Shown: positions 1 to 11,811, counted from the first letter of the stretch. The stretch is 64,000 bases of DNA from Plotosus lineatus (GCA_024760905.1 CM045738.1:45251797-45315796), one strand, 5' to 3'. The notes: a model not told the origin generated them from the sequence alone. Numbers and translations: made by a program.

Positions 1-10
1 CTCGGCTAGG

Positions 11-730
11 CTACGCCAAATTTACTTGTAGTAGTAGTATTCTCGTCATTGGACAATTTACAATGATATGGTCTGTTGTTTCAGAAGCGCTGTTACACTG
101 AGGGCATATAGGGGAGTTCTTTAGTTTCCATTTGTGCATCGTGTGGGCAGTATTTGCATGTCTTGTTCTGAGTCTGTTGGTTACTACTCTGTTTTCGTTT
201 AAGAGTTTTGAAGCCAGGAAGGGGTCGAGTCGGATCATCTATCTCATTTCCACCTGTTGGAACATTTCCTTCCCATTCTGTTCTCCATGCTTCTGTTGGA
301 TCAAAGTCTTCAAGCTCTGCTTTGTAGAAAGGGTTTCTTGACTTGAATCTTGAGGTTGGTGGGGCATTCATGTATACTTGTTTCAGAGGTATATCATCTG
401 CCATGTCTTTAAAACTTTTAAGTAATTTCTGAGTCGCATCTTCTCTTCTGATGTGGGGTGGTGCAATTGAGCTCACAACTGGAAGCCTCACAACTGGAAG
501 ATGTTCACTTGAGGCACCCTCCGATGGTTTGCATTGACTCAGCGTAGTGTCAATATGTTTTGTGTGCTGTGCGAACTTCTCGTCCACACAGGGGCACAAT
601 ATTCAGCAGCACTGAAGCATAAGGCCAACGTTGATGTTCGCAGAATGATTTGAGATGCACCCCATGTGGTTCGTGTAAATTTTCTTAGAATGCAGTTTCT
701 TTTTGTGATTTTTTTTAGCGCATCCTTCAA
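11..730 (-). pseudogene. Decayed non-LTR reverse transcriptase C-terminus
   Basis: Minus-strand pieces 730-539, 599-93 and 238-11 are in different frames. They contain RKFTRTTWGAS followed by ALCFSAAEYCAPVWTRSSH, a spacer with LPVV..IAPPHIRREDAT, and an ending LKNSPICPQCNSASETTDHII. That last CxxC...H...C cluster is a typical LINE C-terminal zinc knuckle. Three frame breaks at least; no clade assigned. Confidence 0.7.
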
Positions 731-762
731 GATGTTTATGTTAGATGAGCTTTCTGTCCAGG

Positions 763-2021
763 GCAGTGCTTCTCAATTATTTTCTGTGGCGCCCCCTTTA
801 GGAAGAAAAAAAACATTTCACCCCCCCCCCCTCCACCACCCACATACTATACGCGACTATAACTAGTATTATTTGTGCATAAAATTGTTTTTAGTACACC
901 TCTGCATAACATTGTAAGTTTATTAACATTAAAAATAAAAAAGAAAGAAAAACTTCATTAACATTGTTTTTTAATCTGTAACAGAAAAGATTTAAAGTTC
1001 ACCAATGTGCCTGAAATAAAAAAAAATACATCCTGATTCAAACTCATTCAACTTATTTATGTCTTAACATCTCCATCTCTCTCCACCTTTCTCTTCCTTC
1101 CTGTTAGAAAAATTTCCGTGTTGTTCCTTGAGGGGTTGTTTACTGCACATCATATTGTTTGCTTGTGCAAAAAACTGCTGCACCATAGCATGACAATGAG
1201 AGCGCCACTGCCGACTAGTGGAGTGGAGGTGCAATTGCACTTAATTCTCGTACACAATTCCAGAAATTAATTCTAATGTACATCAGAGGTACAGCACATG
1301 TTAGATGTTTTGGAGACAAAGTCAGAGAGGCTAGATTGAGATGTTTTGGACATCTACAGTGGAGGGATAGTGAGTATATTGGCAGTAGGATGCTGAGGTT
1401 GGAACTACCAGGCAGAAGGCCCAGAGGAAGACCAAAGAGAAGATTTATGGATGTGGTGAAGGCAGACATGAAGGTCGTTGGAGTAAGAGTAGAAGATACA
1501 GAGGATAGGGAGAGATGGAGGCAGATCATTTGCTGTGGCGACCCCTGAAGGGAACAGCCGAAAGGAAAAGAAGAAGAAGAAGAATTCTAATGCTACAGTA
1601 GAGCAAAAAAGCATGTTCCCCAGGGTAATATGTGCCCCCTCCCCTTTCATACCAAGCACCCCTATTTAAAAAGCCCTGGCCTTCTGGGAGCTCATCATGA
1701 ACCGTTCCTCGCTGGTGTGACATGCCCAAAATTCTCCTCCTCCCCATCCTCCTCTGTTACGCACCACTTCCTTCCAGCCCATGTGACATTTTTGCCGCAG
1801 TCAGTGATTGGAAGGGTTAATTGACATTGTTTATTCTTGTTTTATTGTTATTTATTATTAATTATTATTAATGTACATGTATTATTATTATTATTAATAA
1901 TAATAATAAATATTTATTGTTTTTACATGTTTATCTTCTTCTTCTTCTTTTCCTCTCAGCTTTTCCCTTCAGCCCTCCGAGCCCTCGGAACGGATTAAGT
2001 TCGTAAGTCAAGGTACCACTG
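763..2021 (+). mobile_element. MITE family A copy with hAT MITE and RTE insert
   Basis: The right end TCAAGGTACCACTG at 2021 matches the copy at 53693-54831, and so do the segments 1680-1930. The left part begins with the hAT MITE end AGTGCTTCTCAATTATTTTC. The outer left end is missing; decayed LINE sequence abuts it. Confidence 0.65.
1279..1582 (+). mobile_element. 5'-truncated RTE-like LINE, 10-bp TSD
   Basis: AATTCTAATG flanks both sides (1269-1278 and 1583-1592). The insert encodes the family C-terminus IRGTAHVRCFGDKVREARLR, WRDSEYIG, LPGRRPRGRPKRR and ICCGDP, then ends in (GAA)n. This is a clean target-primed insertion of 304 bp into an older MITE. Confidence 0.9.
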
Positions 2022-2369
2022 TACAGTATTCTAAGCAACACAATAAGGCAGCAGAGCACGGTTTGCTAACCAAAACAACACACTTTTAATAGCTGGATGG
2101 GAAATCGGACGTGAAGTTTGAGTGAGCCAATCACAAATGCCGTTATAACCAGTACCAAAGAATTGGAGGATACCGAGAATGACTGCTATTTTTTCTGCCA
2201 CGCAACATGATTGTTTTCATGGAATCAACAGCGGCCACCAAGACGAACATACCGGGATACCCCTCCATCCTCAAAAAAAATCTCAACGGATTTTCACGAT
2301 TTGGAAAAATGATTCAATTCAGTCCTGAAAAAACGGAGCGGAGCTTCTGGCACATGTCGGAAAACTCGC

Positions 2370-2832
2370 TCCCATGCATTATCTCATAGCCTCACTGTAT
2401 TACTCCACAACTTCACTAAGTTATCTCATATTTGGCTTCAGTATATTATCTTATAAACTCTCTTTATCATGTTTTAACTTTGTTATATTTTCTCACTGCA
2501 CTTTTGATATATTATCCCATGGCCTCTCTGTAATTCTTTTTGGTTTTAGGATATTATCTCATGTTGGTGTAAATGTATGATCTTGTAAACGCAATGTATT
2601 ATTTGTCAACCTTGATATATTATCTTATGCTGTAGTATCTTCAAAAATATTTTCTTATTGTGCGTCTTTAGTACATTATCTTATAGCAGCATCAATATGC
2701 TATTGCATGGCTTCACTGGTTTATGTTGCAGCTTTTTAATATTATCTCATTTCTTCAACAAATTACTTCGTAGCTTCAAGATATCTTTTCGCTCAAATGT
2801 ACGTCATTGTAGCTTCAGTATATTATAATAAA
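2370..2832. repeat. Degenerate about 30-bp repeat (TTCAGTATATTATCTCAT)
   Basis: Variants of CTTCAGTATATTATCTTAT recur about every 30-35 bases, for example near 2446, 2507, 2550, 2614, 2668, 2735 and 2815. They are heavily diverged, so this is an old array. Confidence 0.55.
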
Positions 2833-2889
2833 TGGAAAATAAGAAAAAAAAGTAGATTGAGGTGGATTTTACAGTAAACACACATGCAC

Positions 2890-3090
2890 ACAGTGGTGGC
2901 CTAGTGGTTAGCGCACAGGATCGCTGATCCTAAGGTTGGGGGTTCGAGTCCCCACAAGGATGTCACTGTCCCCCCCCAGTGCAGCTAACTGGGTTATCAA
3001 AGGCAGGCCATGTCTCTCACTGTCTAAGGTGTGAGGCATGTAAAAGAACCATTGCTGACTTTCGTAAAGAGTAGGAAGCATGTTTCTACA
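2890..3090 (+). mobile_element. tRNA-derived SINE, 5' part
   Basis: The head has an A box (GGCCTAGTGGTTAGCGC) and a B box (GGGGTTCGAGTCC) of a tRNA-type RNA polymerase III promoter. The body AAAGGCAGGCCATGTCTCTC and CATTGCTGACTTTCGTAAAG is shared by about ten copies in this window. The 3' tail is missing. Confidence 0.8.
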
Positions 3091-3399
3091 ACCTGGAGAG
3101 GAATGGGCTCCGCCAGGCCAAACCAGCCCAAATCTTACAACGACATCAGTCTTCGGTATTGAAGTTGCTCAGTTTACCACGAAGAAGAAGAATGCACACA
3201 CACACGGTGTAACAACCTTGCGGAGGGTTGGGAGGATTTTAGTGTCAGTCGGCGGTAAAACAGTCCTGTGACACATGTTATGAATAATTCATGGAGGTAT
3301 CAGTGACATTTGTTCATTCTTTAAAGAAACAGGAAGCGTAGCGTACGCATCAGGTTTTATCGGTTATCTTAAACACCTGCTTCCTCAACTAAAGACACT

Positions 3400-4168
3400 T
3401 CATTCATCTTTTACAACATGTAACGAGCAGATCTTGTTCGTGCCATCTGCTTGTACGCGTCAAGTACACTCTATGAATTCATATGAAGCGTATTCTTCAC
3501 CTGCACGTTCTTTCTTCTTCTGCTTTTACTTTCGGCTGCTCCCTTCGGGGGTCGCCACAGCAAATCATCCGCCTCCACCTCACCCTGTCCTCCGCATCTT
3601 CTTTTCTGACTCCAACGACCTTCATGTCTTCCTTCACCACATCCATAAATCTCTTCTTTGGTCTTCCTCGAGGCCTTCTGCCTGGTAGTTCCAACCTCAG
3701 CATCCTACTGCCAATATACTCACTATCCCTCCTCTGTACATGTCCAAACCATCTCAATCTAGCCTCTCTGACTTTGTCTCCAAAACATCTTACGTGGGCT
3801 GTCCCTCTGATATACTCATTTCTGATCCTATCCATTCTTTCAACATGCGAAATAAACGTGTAGCCTTACTTTGCACCGCTCGCAACATCACTTTCACATT
3901 TCTTTGCCTCGTATCTTCCAACCACGTGTATAGCGACTTTTCCATCTCTGCGATCGGTCCTTCACGCTGTTTTGTGATGATAGTTGACGTAATTGGCGCT
4001 GCTGCTTTCACTGCCTTCTTAATCCGGTCCTTGTCCTTTAAAACCGTCAACACTGTGGAGTGGGAGAGACGGAGTTCTCACTTTCATCTTCGTCTCTGAC
4101 AACAGTGTCTTCCTCGCTTTTTTGGTAGAATCGCCATCTGATGAATCGGACATCCTCTTGGGGGCCAT
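3400..4168 (-). pseudogene. Tigger/pogo (jerky-like) transposase N-terminus, broken
   Basis: From the start codon at 4168 the minus strand reads MAPKRMSDSSDGD, then KKARKTL, then in other frames VLKDKDRIKKAVKAAAPITS, EMEKSLYTWLEDTRQRNV and a KATRLF segment. This is the order seen in pogo/Tigger and jerky-type transposases with an N-terminal helix-turn-helix and a CENP-B-like domain. At least two frameshifts occur, and an RTE LINE interrupts it at 3511-3846. The catalytic domain is not present. Confidence 0.6.
3511..3846 (-). mobile_element. RTE-like LINE 3' fragment inserted in a Tigger remnant
   Basis: The minus strand encodes NEYIRGTAHVRCFGDKVREA, RWFGHVQRRDSEYIG and MICCGDPRREQP, with a (GAA)n-type tail at the left end. 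It sits between two parts of a pogo/Tigger-like gene and so is younger than it. Confidence 0.85.
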
Positions 4169-4169
4169 G

Positions 4170-5575
4170 GTAACGGTGTACAGTAAAGGAATGTAAAATT
4201 GTCGTGTAAAAGAGATGTTACTGCGACAGTCTCAACTCACTGAGTGTAGCGGTAGAACGCTGTGAGTGTGGGATGCTGGGATGCCGTGCCGCCACAACTA
4301 TCTTACGCGCCGCGCTGCCGGACATATACAGTGAACTCATAATAGGCGTCTGCTAGACGTGGTCGTAAGTACGTGGTGGTCTTAACTCGCGTATGTCGTA
4401 ACTCAGATAGTGATTGTAGTTTAAAATACCAAATGCACAGTATGTAAATGAATAGAGAGGACGTTGCACAGAGAGACACTGATTTATTATGATGGAGAAG
4501 CCTGAGACGGCCCTACGCTCTTTTTAATCATGGCTGTAATTGCAGTGAACGGAATGACATGTTTTGACAGATAAAAGAAGATGAAAAATAAAGCGGTGAG
4601 CGTCATTGTTTTCTTATAAAGTCCAAAAGGAAAAAATTAACTTGTGAAAGTTTGAGATCTTTGCAAACCGCGTGGAAGCCACAGGATTTTATCCGCTGAC
4701 TGATAAACAGAGGATTCACTGTTCCAGCCTGTTTACTAACGTCACTCGCGGTCAGGACTTTCCCGTTATTTTTCAATCCTGTCTCACTGATTTCTCACTC
4801 AGTCGCTCTCTCTCTCGCTCGCTCTGAAATGCGAAGCTTTATATTGTTGTTCAATTAAACCAGTTGTGCCACAGGCTTTGGTCCAAGTTTTCTTCTCAGT
4901 CCAGGATTATGATTTATCGCTTTCAGTCACAAGATGGATCAAAGAACCGACATTCAAATAAACCTCCTGGATTTACTGTGTTTAAAGTTTCGTATTTATT
5001 TATTTATTTATTTTCATGTTATGCTTATTTGGGGATGTTACTGCTTCCTGAAGCGGTTCCCTGAAGAACCGTCAATTTTTTTGGGATCGTACCACTGGAA
5101 TCTGAAATGGAAAGTAAACATCTGAACATAGGGATGATATCTGACCTTTACAGATGCACGCGATCAGTAACACAGCCATGCCAGGATTTGTTTCATCATA
5201 AAGCCCCGGCGTGCTGGATGTTAATCCTGCACCAAGTTTAAAATCCTGATAATTACACAATTTCCTCCGGGATGAATAAAGCATTCTGATTCTGATCCTG
5301 ATGGCTCAGACATCCACAGTCGGGAGCCCAAGAGAGCAAAATTGGCTGTGTTCTCAAGGAGGAAATGACACGCACGAGCTTCACTTGTCTTTTGTAAACA
5401 CCACTCGCCAGTCATGGATGTCTGTGAGCTCGTGCATATGAAGGGGTGAATACCGCTGTCCATTGGCAGCATGTGCCTTGTTGAAGCACATGGTGATCTT
5501 TGCCCTCCGTGATTTCAATCATGTGACAGGAAAGAACTGCCCGATGGTGCAAATTATCTACAGTAAATAACATTT
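4170..5575. other. No gene seen
   Basis: Mixed-composition sequence. The part to about 4400 is probably the outer end of the Tigger element (TCTTAACTCGCGTATGTCG). I see no coding or RNA signal in the rest. Confidence 0.4.
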
Positions 5576-5579
5576 ATGG

Positions 5580-5865
5580 GGCTGATGGCGTAGTGGTTAG
5601 GGTGCTGCGCTCATGATCGGGAGGTTGTGTGTTCGAATCCCATTGAGACCCTCACTGTGCTAAGACCCCTGGGCAAGGTCTTAATCACAAGTGTGCCTCT
5701 GTTCACCCAGCAGTATAAATGGGTACCAGTAAAAATATACTGGGAAGGTAACCTGCGATGGACTAGCGTCCCATCCAGGAGGAGTTGAACTTCTGGTCGC
5801 GTCACGCTACGGAAACCGGGGATAAGCACTGGCCTAATGAGCCACTATGGCTCGGGTGTAAAAAG
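5580..5865 (+). mobile_element. tRNA-derived SINE of a second family
   Basis: Head GGCGTAGTGGTTAGGGTG and B box GTGTTCGAATCCC, then CTGGGCAAGGTCTTAATC and TGCGATGGACTAGCGTCCCA. The GGGCAAGGTC region recalls CORE/MIR-type SINEs, but the family assignment is uncertain. Confidence 0.65.
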
Positions 5866-5925
5866 CCTAATGGATTTAACTGTTTTACTAAATAACATTT
5901 ATTATTATTATAGGTATCACTGGCA

Positions 5926-6350
5926 GCACGGTGGCGTAGTGGTTAGCACGTCCGCCTCACAGCAAGAAGGCCCGGGTTCGATTCCCGGCCTGGGTGTTTC
6001 TGTGTGGAGTTTGCATGTTCTCCCCGTGCTTGTGCGGGTTTCCTCCGGGTGCTCCGGTTTCCCCCGCAATCCAAAGACCTGCACTGTAGGTTAATTGGCC
6101 GTTCTAAATTGACCGTAGTTTCTCTCCTGCAGCGGCACTGGAACCCAGTCGTATCGGCACTTGCCTTTCCATTGGATCCTTCTGGTGGTGCCGAGACAGG
6201 GGGGGACTTGCTGCTTGGGTAACAGCCTGTCCCTCATTACTCCCTACCCAGGCTCTGTGCACTGGGGAGTATCACCAGTCGGGATACCAGCCAGAGCGCA
6301 GCCATAGTCCTTCGGGACTGACGGAGGCCTACGCTATAGTTATTATTATT
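5926..6350 (+). mobile_element. V-SINE/DANA-like copy
   Basis: Head GGCGTAGTGGTTAGCACG, B box GGTTCGATTCCC and the hallmark central domain GTGTGGAGTTTGCATGTTCT, then GTGCTCCGGTTTCCCCCGCA. The part after 6120 is a unique 3' extension ending in an ATT tract. Confidence 0.8.
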
Positions 6351-6353
6351 AAT

Positions 6354-6812
6354 TATCACTTTCTGCGGTTAATGGGGACCGAGCCCCCCCAGCGACCACC
6401 GATTTCCGCGAAGTAGTATTGACCCCCTTAACTAACGTATATGTACATGTATATGTGTATATAATATCAATAAATACATATTCAATGCTATAAATGCTTA
6501 CAATAACAATTAAACATTCAAAAATAATGCATAAAATATAAATACACACATACAGATGTGCGCACACACAGATGTGCACCTCACAAATGTAAGTAGAGTA
6601 GTTTTGTTGGGGGGTTTTGGGTTGTTTTTTTTTTTTTGTTTGTTTGTTTGTTTGGGTTTTTTTGAATAATTGGCCTTGTTTTGTGGCATTTTCCTTCACT
6701 TTTCCCGTATTTTTCCTTAATTTCATTATTTTATTTTTCGATTAATATTTTGGAAAAACCTGCGATGCACTGAAGCCACAGAAACTGAAGCACAAAGTAG
6801 CGAGGGGTCAAT
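6354..6812. mobile_element. Diverged copy of the 39.7-kb MITE
   Basis: Internal segments match 39702-40159 in order, including the GAAGTAGTATTGACCCCC region and the end AAAGTAGCGAGGGGTCAATG. The left inverted repeat is lost. Confidence 0.7.
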
Positions 6813-6905
6813 GTATGATTATTATAATTATGATGATGATGATGATTATTATTATTATTATTATTATTATTATAATTATGATGATGATGATTATTATTAT
6901 TATTA

Positions 6906-6937
<32 letters not shown>

Positions 6938-6950
6938 TACTGTTTTATTG
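6811..6950. repeat. ATT/GAT microsatellite
   Basis: Blocks of (ATT)n and (GAT)n. Related tracts at 17580-17613 and 18353-18415 are also linked to SINE ends. Confidence 0.9.
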
Positions 6951-6958
6951 TATTAGAG

Positions 6959-7702
6959 CAGTGGTTTTCAAACTTTTTTTGCCACCGCCCCCTTCACCAC
7001 CGGACAGAAATGCCAGCGCCCCCCAACGAACGCCAGAACGACGGTAATGTTAAATGTCATAAGAATTAGTTGATTCTTCAATCACAAACAGTTTAAAGAG
7101 TACAAGTAAGAGAACATTTATTTTTCAATCACAAACATTTTGAACTGAACATTAAATAAATGGTAAAACTTAACGAGTAATCATGAACAACTCCCCTGCT
7201 CAGTCAGATGGGTGGGCTTGGTGCATTGCAATCAAACTGCCAACATCAGGATGACGGTTTGTCAGGAGCGGTCTCGGATCACCACGCTGTTATATTGAGT
7301 TTGTTTCCTTGTTTGGTGAGGAGCCTTGACACAGCACTGAATCCCCTCTCAACCAGGTAGGAAGTCGGAAAAGCAATGAAAAACAACTTGATGTCTTTCA
7401 ACAGGTTTGGGTAGCGTTTTGGGATCGTTGTTTGCATCCAAAAAGCTTGGGAAGAGGTTTTGAACTTTGGTTTCAGATCCTCGTCATTTTTCAAACTTAC
7501 AAGTTCCTCTTCTGGTTGGGTTGGCACCTCTGTGGTGGGTGCAGTAAACGGATCGATCACACCAATGTCACAGTTTACTGTCATTGCTCCAACACCCCCT
7601 TCACAATTTCAACGCCCCCATCCGACTGTTTACTCGCCAGCGCCCCTTCAAACGTTCATATCGCCCCCTGGGGGGTGGTACCGGCCACTTTGAAAACCAC
7701 TG
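6959..7702 (-). mobile_element. hAT transposon, deletion derivative, 8-bp TSD
   Basis: Inverted ends CAGTGGTTTTCAAA are flanked by TATTAGAG (6951-6958) and TATCAGAG (7703-7710), an 8-bp duplication with one mismatch. A paralogous empty site, TATTAGAG followed by TAACAGGGAGGG, is present at 18432-18451. The minus strand carries only the C-terminal part of the transposase. Confidence 0.93.
7195..7584 (-). pseudogene. hAT transposase C-terminal dimerisation region
   Basis: The minus strand reads KRYPNLLKDIKLFFIAFPTS, YLVERGFSAVSRLLTKQGNK and LNIT, the hAT dimerisation segment close to ZBED5/SCAND3-like proteins. After a frameshift near 7285 the family ending RGDPRPLL..HPDVGSLIAMHQ continues in another frame. 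The catalytic DDE core and BED finger are deleted. Confidence 0.88.
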
Positions 7703-7710
7703 TATCAGAG

Positions 7711-7975
7711 TAACAGGGAGGGTAGAGCCAACTGTGGGTAAAGGCGATGTGAACCCTAAACAGCTCGAACCAATTCCTACATCCAGTAAGATTCATTTGC
7801 ATGTTTTCTGGACTGTGGAAGAAAACGTACACAAGCAGATGGAGAACATGCAAACAGCACACTGAAACAGCCTCGCTCAGCCCAGGACTCAAACCCATCC
7901 CCTTCTTCTTTAAGAGGTGCTTTACTTCACCACCAGGAATGACCATCAGATATTGCAGCAGTAACCTGTCTGCAT
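7711..7975 (-). mobile_element. V-SINE-like copy, 5' part, right of the hAT
   Basis: Contains GGAAGAAAACGTACACAAGC and GAACATGCAAACAGCACACT, the reverse complement of the V-SINE/DANA central domain, and a tRNA-like head near CAGGACTCAAACCCATCCCC. Its other part lies left of the hAT with the ATT tract (6811-6957). Confidence 0.65.
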
Positions 7976-8221
7976 TGCAAACAGGAAGTCCCCGGGTTTG
8001 ACGGAAAAAACGAAATTTAACGGTCAACACAAGTCGCGAATAATAAGTTTCCTTGCTAACTGTCTGTCTACGATTTCAAATAAAGGAGGTCAGACTTCAA
8101 ATCTCTGCACTGTCTCGGATTTAAAGTGGAATCTGCATCATAACAACAAACACAAGAGCCCTCCGCAGCTACGGAAAAAAACTTTTTATTGATAAACCCA
8201 GCTAATGCTATAAGCAGATAA

Positions 8222-8700
8222 ATTCCTCACTCATTCATTCATTTTCTGAACCGCTTAATCCTATTTACGGTCGAGAAAAGGCTGGCGCCCATCTCAGCTG
8301 ACTCCGGGAAAGGACACAGTACACCCTGCACAATTTGCCAGGCCGTCGCAGAGCTCAGTTCATTTTCTGTAACCACTTCATCCTAATTAGGGTCGCGGGG
8401 AGGCTGGTGCCCATCCCAGCCAATTCAGGGCGAGGGCAGAGTACACCCTAGACAGCTCGCCAGGCCATCGCAGGGCGGAAACACGCTGACGGCTTTGCAG
8501 CCGACTCTTGTCGAAAGTCAGCAATGGTTCTTTTACATGCCTCACACCATAGACAGTGAGAGACATGGCCGGCCTTTGATAACCCAGTTAGCTGCACTGG
8601 GAGGACGACAGTGACAACCTTGTGGAGAGTGGGACTCGAACCCCCAACCTTTGGATCAGCGATCCGGCGCCTTATACCAATAGACCACCACTGCCCTTCC
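8222..8700 (-). mobile_element. tRNA-derived SINE with a tail fragment beside it
   Basis: The minus-strand copy at 8361-8700 has the tRNA head at the right (ACTCGAACCCCCAACCTTTG) and the tail at the left (CATCCTAATTAGGGTCGCGG). A second tail fragment (8222-8350) precedes it. Confidence 0.8.
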
Positions 8701-8704
8701 ATCA

Positions 8705-9400
8705 CAGAGCTGATAATCTTTATATATGTGCAGAATACAACCACTTACCTCGGAATGCTCAGCCCTTCAGGTTCTCACAGCATTTATGATCGAATAGGTG
8801 ACTTTATAAAACCGTATTAGTGGACGTACACATTCACTCTCGTGCGCCAACATGTTTTTGAAATAGAGTTAAAGGAAAATAATCAGCATTGCTATGGTAA
8901 CAATATTGATTATGTTTGTAGAACCAAGCCTCAACGATTGATGCGACCCGACGGTCAGTCTTTCGAAACCCGCGAACACCGAAACGGTCGCGTACAAGTT
9001 TCACTTCCATAATGCAGTACGTGATACCGCGCACTGCCGAAACCGCGTTCGTATGTCGTAAACATAAACAAAAATTGCCGACACAGCGGGTACATGCCAA
9101 AATGTTCGTTTAAAGATGGCTTCGAAATACTAAACATCAGTGATGATGCTTATGTTTCCAAAATACGATACAAGATTTGCTACAAGTATAACATACAAAT
9201 TAGGGATGAAGAATCTCCATTTATTAATTATTCCCTGGTGAATTATCAAAATAATGTTATAGCGACACAATGGAGTTACAGTGATTAATGTCAGTAATTA
9301 GTGAACATCCCAGTTCAGCCAGTTAAAGGTTCAGGGTGGTGCTACTGGTGCTTGGCGTTTATTCTGATTGATGAAATTTTTCCATGTTGATGCATTAAAA
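8705..9400. other. No gene seen
   Basis: Short frames only, no recognised repeat. A 64-codon frame at 9094-9288 is AT-rich and without homology that I can see. Confidence 0.35.
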
Positions 9401-10370
9401 GTATTTATCAGCCCAAACTTTGAGTATATGCATGTGAGGTATGGGACGGGTGTTCGATTGAACAAGCCAACAGATTAGAAAAGTTACAGCTTGAAGCTTC
9501 CCGTATTGTTACTGGACTGCCAAGATACGCTTCTTCTCAATCACTATATTTTGAAACGGGCTGGGAATTGCTGTCTGAAAGAAGGCGTGTCCGTAAATTA
9601 ATGTTATTTTATAAGATACACAAACGTCTTACTCCAACTTTTCTCTGTGATCTGCTACCTCCAGTAGTAGCGAACAGAACGAACTATCCATTAAGAAATA
9701 GCCATGATTATAGTATACCGCCTACACGATTAAAATATTCAACACTTTCATTTTTTCCATCAACAGTTAAATTGTGGAATGATATCCCACTAGGAACCAG
9801 AGACAGCAATTCTGTAGTTTCATTGAGATCAGCGATTCGTCTGAAACCAAAATGTGCACCGGTATATTTTTCATACAGGAAAAGGAAGTTAAATATTTTA
9901 CACACAGGATTAAGATATATGTCGAGTTCACTTCATTATGATTTATTTAGAATGAATGTAAAGGATGATGCACGCTGTCAGTGTGGCCACAAGTGTCAGA
10001 ATGTTTTCCACTATTTTCTAGAATATTCCTTATATCATTTTCAACGTGAACAAATGTTCAAAACTTGAGAGCACATTGTCCATCAAAGAGCACCAATCGA
10101 TATTAATCTCATTTTAAATGCCAATGCAGATTATTCTCTTAGAGAAAACCAGAATGTTTTCAAATGTGTACAAATATTTATTTGTAATACTCAACGATTC
10201 CTTTAATTCTTTTGTATATATCCTTCCCTTGTCCGTATCTTGCTGTATATTTTGTAATATAATTAGTGTAACTACCTGGAGAGGGCTTTATTAAGTTGGA
10301 TAACTTGTGCCCAATCCATTTCATGTTTGAATAAAATATGTTTTAATCAATAATTAAAAGTATTCCTGCA
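9400..10370 (+). mobile_element. 5'-truncated non-LTR retrotransposon with C-terminal region and 3' UTR
   Basis: From about 9440 the frame reads YASVVWD-like sequence, then IEQANRLEKLQLEASRIVTG and LPRYASSQSLYFETGW. An uninterrupted 166-codon segment (9568-10068) follows with LSERRRVRKLMLFYKI, FFPSTVKLWNDIP and a CQCGHKC...H zinc-knuckle-like end. The 3' part to about 10370 is AT-rich. The long intact segment suggests a relatively recent insertion. Confidence 0.7.
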
Positions 10371-10519
10371 GTTTTATCAGAACGCTGATGATTATTTTTA
10401 TTAAAATTTAATGTTTCAAAATAATTAGTTGTCAATAATTTAATCCTTTAATATTACAAAATTCAAGAGTACATATTAATACATATATAGTGGATGCTTA
10501 TATAACGCAATTTTATACA

Positions 10520-10745
10520 CGCGTATACTCAAGCCGCATGAAACCCCAGGGCTCCCTGCACTCCGGGTACCCGTCGCCACTGTACGGCACCAGTTGTTGC
10601 GTTGTTCTCTCCTTTTGATGCTGAGCACCAAGCAGGAAGCAACAACTCCCAAATTTTAACGTCTTATGGTATGACGCGGCCGGATTCAAACTCCGACCTT
10701 CTGGAGGATAAAGCGAACGTTCTACCAACTGAGCTAAATCCGCGG
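10520..10745 (-). mobile_element. tRNA-derived SINE of a third family
   Basis: On the minus strand GGATTTAGCTCAGTTGGTAG (A box) and GGAGTTTGAATCC (B box) form a tRNA-like head at 10672-10745. A body with GAAGCAACAACTCCCAAATT follows. A second copy is at 56520-56745. The acceptor stem does not pair, so this is not a tRNA gene. Confidence 0.78.
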
Positions 10746-10944
10746 TATACAGAAGATATTACACACACATCTACTGAACTTAAAAGCTCAGATCTAACGG
10801 ATTCAATAACAGGTTTGTTTAATAATTTACTTGGACTTCAGGGAACCATTTTGCAGACCTGTGGGTCACGCAGCTCATTTTCACCTGAACCAACTTTGGG
10901 TTACCGGAGTCATTTGACACAAACATGCATATTTGACCTAATAT

Positions 10945-11631
10945 ATTAAAGATAAACATGTAAAAACAATAAATATTTAATAATAATAATACATGTACAT
11001 TAACATGAATAATACTGTAATTAACAATAAATCATAATAAAACAAGAATAAACAATAAGTCAATAAAAATACAGTAAGTGCAGCTGAAATTAAGAATCGC
11101 ACCTAACATTAACTTACACTACTAATTTTTAAAAAGCTTTTTTATTTATTTAAATTTAGAATTTTTTTAAACTGTTTTAACGAGGCTGATTGGCACGTGT
11201 GACCCTGGGGAACATGCTTTTTTTAACATACTGGACGAGCCTTAAGTGTGATTACGCATCCTCTACAGTAGGTGGCAGTGGCACTCTCACTGTGTTCCTT
11301 ATGGTGTAGGGAAAAACCATCAGTCAAACGATATGAAGTGCAGTAAACACTATTTATAATCATGTGTGGGGTGCTGGAGGGGCGAGAAATAGTTTTTCTT
11401 CCCATAGGGGGCATCACAGAAAATAATTGAGACGCACTGCACAATGTGGTCTTGGAGTGCAGAGGAATACACGCGGAAGAATATGAGGCTAATTGGCCCA
11501 GAAAAGCCATTTCCGCAGCAGAGATGGTAAGTCGAAAATTAGCTCATTTGATGGAGCAGATTTTCGGTGGATCGAAGTTCGTATCATGGAAAATTCATTA
11601 TAAACGACACTCATAAGTAAAGGCATCACTG
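10945..11631 (-). mobile_element. MITE family A copy, reversed and truncated
   Basis: Read on the minus strand it starts CAGTGATGCC and continues with TTTACTTATGAG, like the copy at 53693. It contains the hAT MITE end near 11440. The far end is lost near 10945. Confidence 0.65.
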
Positions 11632-11679
11632 TATTTAGAAATTCTATCTAATTTTTTGTTTAAACATGAAGTGAAGTTA

Positions 11680-11765
11680 ATTAAATTCATCTATTCATTC
11701 ATACATTTGCTGAACCACTTATTCCTTCCAGGGTCGTGGAAAGGCCAAAGCCTATCTCAGGGCCA

Positions 11766-11811
<46 letters not shown>

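Noticed and set aside
10672..10745. Possible tRNA gene on the minus strand
   Set aside because: A and B boxes are present but the acceptor stem does not pair, and a second copy with the same extra body at 56520 shows it is a SINE head.
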